Part shown: piece after piece, positions 13,548 through 15,885 of the stretch
Layout of the letters: each line of letters opens with the position of its first letter
How positions within the stretch are numbered: position 1 is the first letter of the stretch
Assembly: GCA_011522945.1 (NCBI GenBank)
Contig: WTHY01000031.1
Span: 1 to 15,885 of the forward strand
From: Alphaproteobacteria bacterium
GTDB taxonomy: Bacteria > Pseudomonadota > Alphaproteobacteria > Puniceispirillales > Puniceispirillaceae
Length of the DNA: 15,885 nucleotides
Reading direction: 5' to 3'
Position numbers and translations under genes: made by a program
Notes under the pieces: generated by a model
The model's input: only the letters and a program-made list of their open reading frames with translations
Database searches by the model: none
Told to the model about the DNA's origin: nothing

Positions 13548-14252
13548 TTATCTAGCCTTGTGCTTGCCTGGCACCTCAATAATCAGAATTTCAGCATCAC
13601 TGACTGCCTTTAGTGAGACAGATGTTTCGTTAGACACAGCTAAACCATCACCTTTTTTGGCTTTATATCCGTTAACATCAACATTGCCCTCTGAAATTAA
13701 AATATAGGCTTTGCCGATGATTTTATGCTGAATTTTCGTATCGCCATTCAGGCGCCCTGCATAAATCCGAGCATCTTGATTAATTTGTAACGGGGCCGTG
13801 CCATCACCAGATACAAGCAAAGATAGCGCCTTTGAGACAGGTGCTTTTGGAAATTCAGCCATATCCCATTCTGGCTGAACACCTCTTTTCTTAGGCGTTA
13901 TCCAAATCTGGTAAATATTGGTCTCTTCATCCTCTAAATTATATTCAGAATGAAAAATGCCTGTGCCAGCACTCATAACCTGTACATTGCCAGCCGTAGT
14001 TCGACCCTTATTGCCGCGATTATCTTTATGGGTGATCGCGCCTTTGCGAACATAAGTGATAATTTCCATATCACGATGCGGGTGGGTGTCGAACCCTGTA
14101 TGCGGTGCAATCCTATCATCATTGATGACTAGCAGTTCCCCATGGCTCAATTTTTTAGGATCATAATAATTCGCAAAACTGAAATGATGCTTGGCATCTA
14201 GCCAGCCATGTTTTGCGCCGCCTAAACTTTCAAAAGTATGATGTTGGATCAC
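13548..14252 (-). CDS. Pirin-family bicupin (YhhW/quercetin-dioxygenase-like)
   Basis: This encodes 234 residues from a GTG start, the length of E. coli YhhW. The N-terminal cupin holds the four metal ligands at exactly the YhhW positions: His57 and His59 in HPHRDME, His101 and Glu103 in HSEYN. The C-terminal cupin (about 150-230) lacks such ligands, as usual in the short pirins. Family members bind Fe(II) or other metals; YhhW cleaves quercetin in vitro, but physiological roles in redox sensing or regulation are unresolved. AAAGG lies 9 nt before the GTG. The gene stands alone downstream of the esterase-like gene, separated by about 360 bp. Confidence 0.85.
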   Translation of the reverse strand: MIQHHTFESLGGAKHGWLDAKHHFSFANYYDPKKLSHGELLVINDDRIAPHTGFDTHPHRDMEIITYVRKGAITHKDNRGNKGRTTAGNVQVMSAGTGIFHSEYNLEDEETNIYQIWITPKKRGVQPEWDMAEFPKAPVSKALSLLVSGDGTAPLQINQDARIYAGRLNGDTKIQHKIIGKAYILISEGNVDVNGYKAKKGDGLAVSNETSVSLKAVSDAEILIIEVPGKHKAR

Positions 14253-14610
14253 TGACTTATACCTTTCATGCTGCAGGGACGTATATCTGCGTGGTCGCCC
14301 TCATATTTCCTATGGCTTATATATGACCTCTTTACCCAGAATGAGACTCTGATACTTAGGCTAGAGCGTAAATTCGCAGGGTAGTTGACCGACTTCTATG
14401 TAAGTTTAAATCCAAAAATAACAACCACCAAAAATAACAACCATAAGGCTGGAAAAACAAATTGCATATGTGGGTGTTATATAAACCACAGAAGAACGTC
14501 TGTTGTTATGGCTAGGGCCTTTGAAAGGGTGACGTGCGATAGATAGGCTAAGGCACACTTGCATATCTGCATGTTTGGATAATCTGGATCACAATATATG
14601 TTAACACTAG
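14253..14610. other. Gene-free 358-bp stretch with a tandem 16-bp repeat
   Basis: No open frame here looks like protein. The region must contain the pirin promoter at its left end and the 3' end of the esterase-like transcript at its right end. It contains the direct repeat at 14412-14443 and a small palindrome CCTTTGAAAGG at 14518-14528. I see no tRNA, riboswitch or clear terminator. Confidence 0.45.
14412..14443. repeat. Exact tandem duplication of a 16-bp unit
   Basis: CCAAAAATAACAACCA occurs twice in immediate succession (14412-14427 and 14428-14443). The unit is A/C on the plus strand. It could be a slippage product or a pair of protein-binding sites upstream of the leftward pirin gene (about 160 nt before its start). 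Confidence 0.7.
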
Positions 14611-15609
14611 CTAGTGGCTGATATGCAGTGTCTGTCCCTCTCCATTTAGCCAGTTCCAGATAAGGTCCCGAAGTACTACGCCATCGATAGTCTGCCAATA
14701 ATGTTCATTAGCTGTTAGGACATGGCCCCATTCGCCAAAGGCTTTAATCTGTTTCGCTCTAGCGTCAATGGAATAGCCTGCACCATAATGTTCGATATCA
14801 CTTATGATTTCTTTTTTGAGTTGGTCTTGGTCGCCATGCCGTCCATAGCTGTCTCCAATATTCCAGATAGGAAATACGTTCTTGATACCATGTTTGGTGA
14901 ATAATGGGCGAGAAGGAAAACAATGCCCCCAATGTTTGCCCTTGCAATGCGCTGGCATGTTTCCATAAATAAATTTTGTGATATTTTTCCAGGGCCCTTC
15001 TGTCCATCCAAGCCGCACATTAAGAGATACCTTATCTAGCCAAAAACTATCTGCAATCACATAGGGATTGGGAAATTGCGCGATTAGATCAGCATTAAAA
15101 CCAAGGGCTATAGAGCCTGCGCTATATCCAGCAAAGACGAGTCTGTCAGCATTTGATAGCTGTATCTTATGTGTCTCGATTATATTTTCGACAATTTTAC
15201 GCCCATGAAAATAGACTGTCTCACCATCAATAATATGAGTGTGAAATCCCTGATGTAAATCGCTTGTGCAATAGTCAATGACGATAGTATTGAAGCCTTC
15301 ATCTATGAAATCCCGCACAAGGTCCACCCAAGGGCCAAAGTCGTCAGTGTCTTGAGGCTCGGTAAACCGCTTCTGCCGGTTTCTATACTGGTCCGCATTT
15401 GCGGCGACTCCGCCGCCTAGAATATACACAAGCCAGTCATTGCTTGTGCCTTCAAAATAAGCGTAGGTGGCTTGCTCTCCATTGCTACATAATGCATCAG
15501 GCGAAGTTGTAGTTCGTAATTCTGCTTTTGCCATACCAGACATAGACAGCATTACACCAATCGACAAAATGATTGCCAGTATTGAAATATGTCGTTGTAA
15601 TCTACTCAT
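14611..15609 (-). CDS. Exported pectinacetylesterase/Notum-like alpha/beta hydrolase
   Basis: This encodes 332 residues. A long N-terminal hydrophobic segment (about 8-26) ending AKA is a signal peptide, so the enzyme acts in the periplasm or outside. The body fits the pectinacetylesterase/Notum fold: LGGGVAANADQY near 64-75 is the oxyanion-loop position, DYCTSDLHQG at 112-121, the nucleophile elbow GYSAGS with Ser163, and a C-terminal WGHVL with His296; Asp253 in IGDSYG is a candidate acid. Cys222 and Cys230 (HCKGKHWGHC) could form a disulfide. The usual GGGWC of plant and animal members is GGGVAAN here, so one family disulfide is missing. Likely a carboxyl-ester hydrolase; acetylated polysaccharide is one guess. 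The ribosome site before the ATG is weak. Confidence 0.7.
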   Translation of the reverse strand: MSRLQRHISILAIILSIGVMLSMSGMAKAELRTTTSPDALCSNGEQATYAYFEGTSNDWLVYILGGGVAANADQYRNRQKRFTEPQDTDDFGPWVDLVRDFIDEGFNTIVIDYCTSDLHQGFHTHIIDGETVYFHGRKIVENIIETHKIQLSNADRLVFAGYSAGSIALGFNADLIAQFPNPYVIADSFWLDKVSLNVRLGWTEGPWKNITKFIYGNMPAHCKGKHWGHCFPSRPLFTKHGIKNVFPIWNIGDSYGRHGDQDQLKKEIISDIEHYGAGYSIDARAKQIKAFGEWGHVLTANEHYWQTIDGVVLRDLIWNWLNGEGQTLHISH

Positions 15610-15815
15610 AATATTATGCTACCCATCGAGTGTTTTGACGCGCTCATCTGTTTTGAATGTCAAATAAAAGAAGGCCAGAATCTTCAGACATTCGCCAGAT
15701 ATAAAAATGCATATTTTCCAAGCGTAATTTTGCGAAATGACAAATAACAATACGATAAATAAAGCGTAAGGCCGACCACCATTGGAAGCAGCGTCATATC
15801 AACAGAGACAAATAT

Positions 15816-15834
15816 TGTGATGCGCATCATCACA
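15816..15834. promoter_or_regulatory. Operator-like inverted repeat TGTGATG-N5-CATCACA
   Basis: Perfect 7-bp arms at 15816-15822 and 15828-15834 surround CGCAT; the core TGATGCGCATCA is also a perfect palindrome. The arms resemble CRP/FNR half-sites, but the spacing (TGTGA-N9-TCACA) is 3 nt too long for CRP. It overlaps the possible start codon at 15820. The rest of 15610-15885 holds no other evident feature. Confidence 0.4.
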
Positions 15835-15885
15835 AATTATCACAGGCTATCTGGATATTTCGCCGACGTTATAGAGGCCCAAAGA
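15820..15885 (+). CDS. Possible N-terminus of a protein cut by the right window edge
   Basis: From ATG 15820 the frame stays open for 22 codons to the window end, starting MRIITNYHRLSGYF. There is only a weak AGAGA-type ribosome site about 12 nt upstream, and the start lies within an inverted repeat. The reading is too short to assign and could be chance. Confidence 0.2.
   Translation, partial: MRIITNYHRLSGYFADVIEAQR

Noticed and set aside
14477..14698. 73-aa minus-strand frame overlapping the end of the esterase-like gene
   Set aside because: It is mostly an out-of-frame shadow of the conserved esterase C-terminus and has no protein-like features of its own.
15635..15663. Minus-strand TTGACA (15663-15658) as promoter of the esterase-like gene
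   Set aside because: The -35 is perfect, but no -10-like hexamer is found at 16-18 nt spacing.
15684..15830. 48-codon hydrophobic frame on the minus strand
   Set aside because: It has no ribosome site and no recognised similarity, and such hydrophobic frames arise readily in AT-rich non-coding DNA.
15816..15834. CRP-binding site
   Set aside because: The half-sites match TGTGA/TCACA but are separated by 9 nt instead of 6.

Overview
The window looks like part of a chromosome of a marine-type alphaproteobacterium. This is inferred from the moderately low G+C, the gene content (TauE/SafE exporter, SLC13 permease with RCK_C domains, Rhizobium-type asparaginase, pirin, an integrase N-terminus of alphaproteobacterial style) and Shine-Dalgarno-led starts that include GTG and TTG. 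A SAR116-like host is possible but not proven. No rRNA gene, complete tRNA gene, IS element or CRISPR array was seen.

Positions 1-2070 are accessory DNA. They hold the decayed remains of a phage- or plasmid-like element: a 5'-truncated gene resembling a phage replication or polymerase protein with an internal TAA (240-695), and the N-terminal stub of a tyrosine integrase broken by one extra A in a homopolymer (1888-2005). Between these two wrecks lies an intact three-gene cassette (827-1700) with a near-consensus sigma70-type promoter: a very basic 63-aa protein, an acidic proline-rich 56-aa protein starting at TTG, and a 169-aa protein with two membrane segments. The second gene's ribosome binding site sits in the first gene's stop codon, and genes two and three overlap. 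This is the least explained part of the window.

Positions 2121-8269 form a metabolic locus. It contains a ThDP-dependent acetolactate-synthase-like enzyme, a convergent hydroxypyruvate-isomerase-like TIM barrel, and a rightward group made of an MFS carboxylate-type transporter, a membrane di-iron desaturase, a D-2-hydroxyacid dehydrogenase of the glycerate/hydroxypyruvate reductase type, and a 34-aa single-span membrane microprotein. The set resembles the glyoxylate carboligase - hydroxypyruvate isomerase - hydroxypyruvate reductase logic. However, the ThDP enzyme keeps the catalytic glutamate that true glyoxylate carboligase lacks, and the desaturase has no place in that pathway, so the substrate is unknown.

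Positions 8306-15885 are looser single-gene units: a secreted protein of unknown function (minus), an asparaginase (plus), a TauE/SafE permease (minus) divergent from an SLC13/RCK_C permease (plus), a small uncertain cysteine-containing ORF (minus), a pirin (minus), and an exported pectinacetylesterase/Notum-like hydrolase (minus). The right edge has an inverted repeat over a possible start codon.
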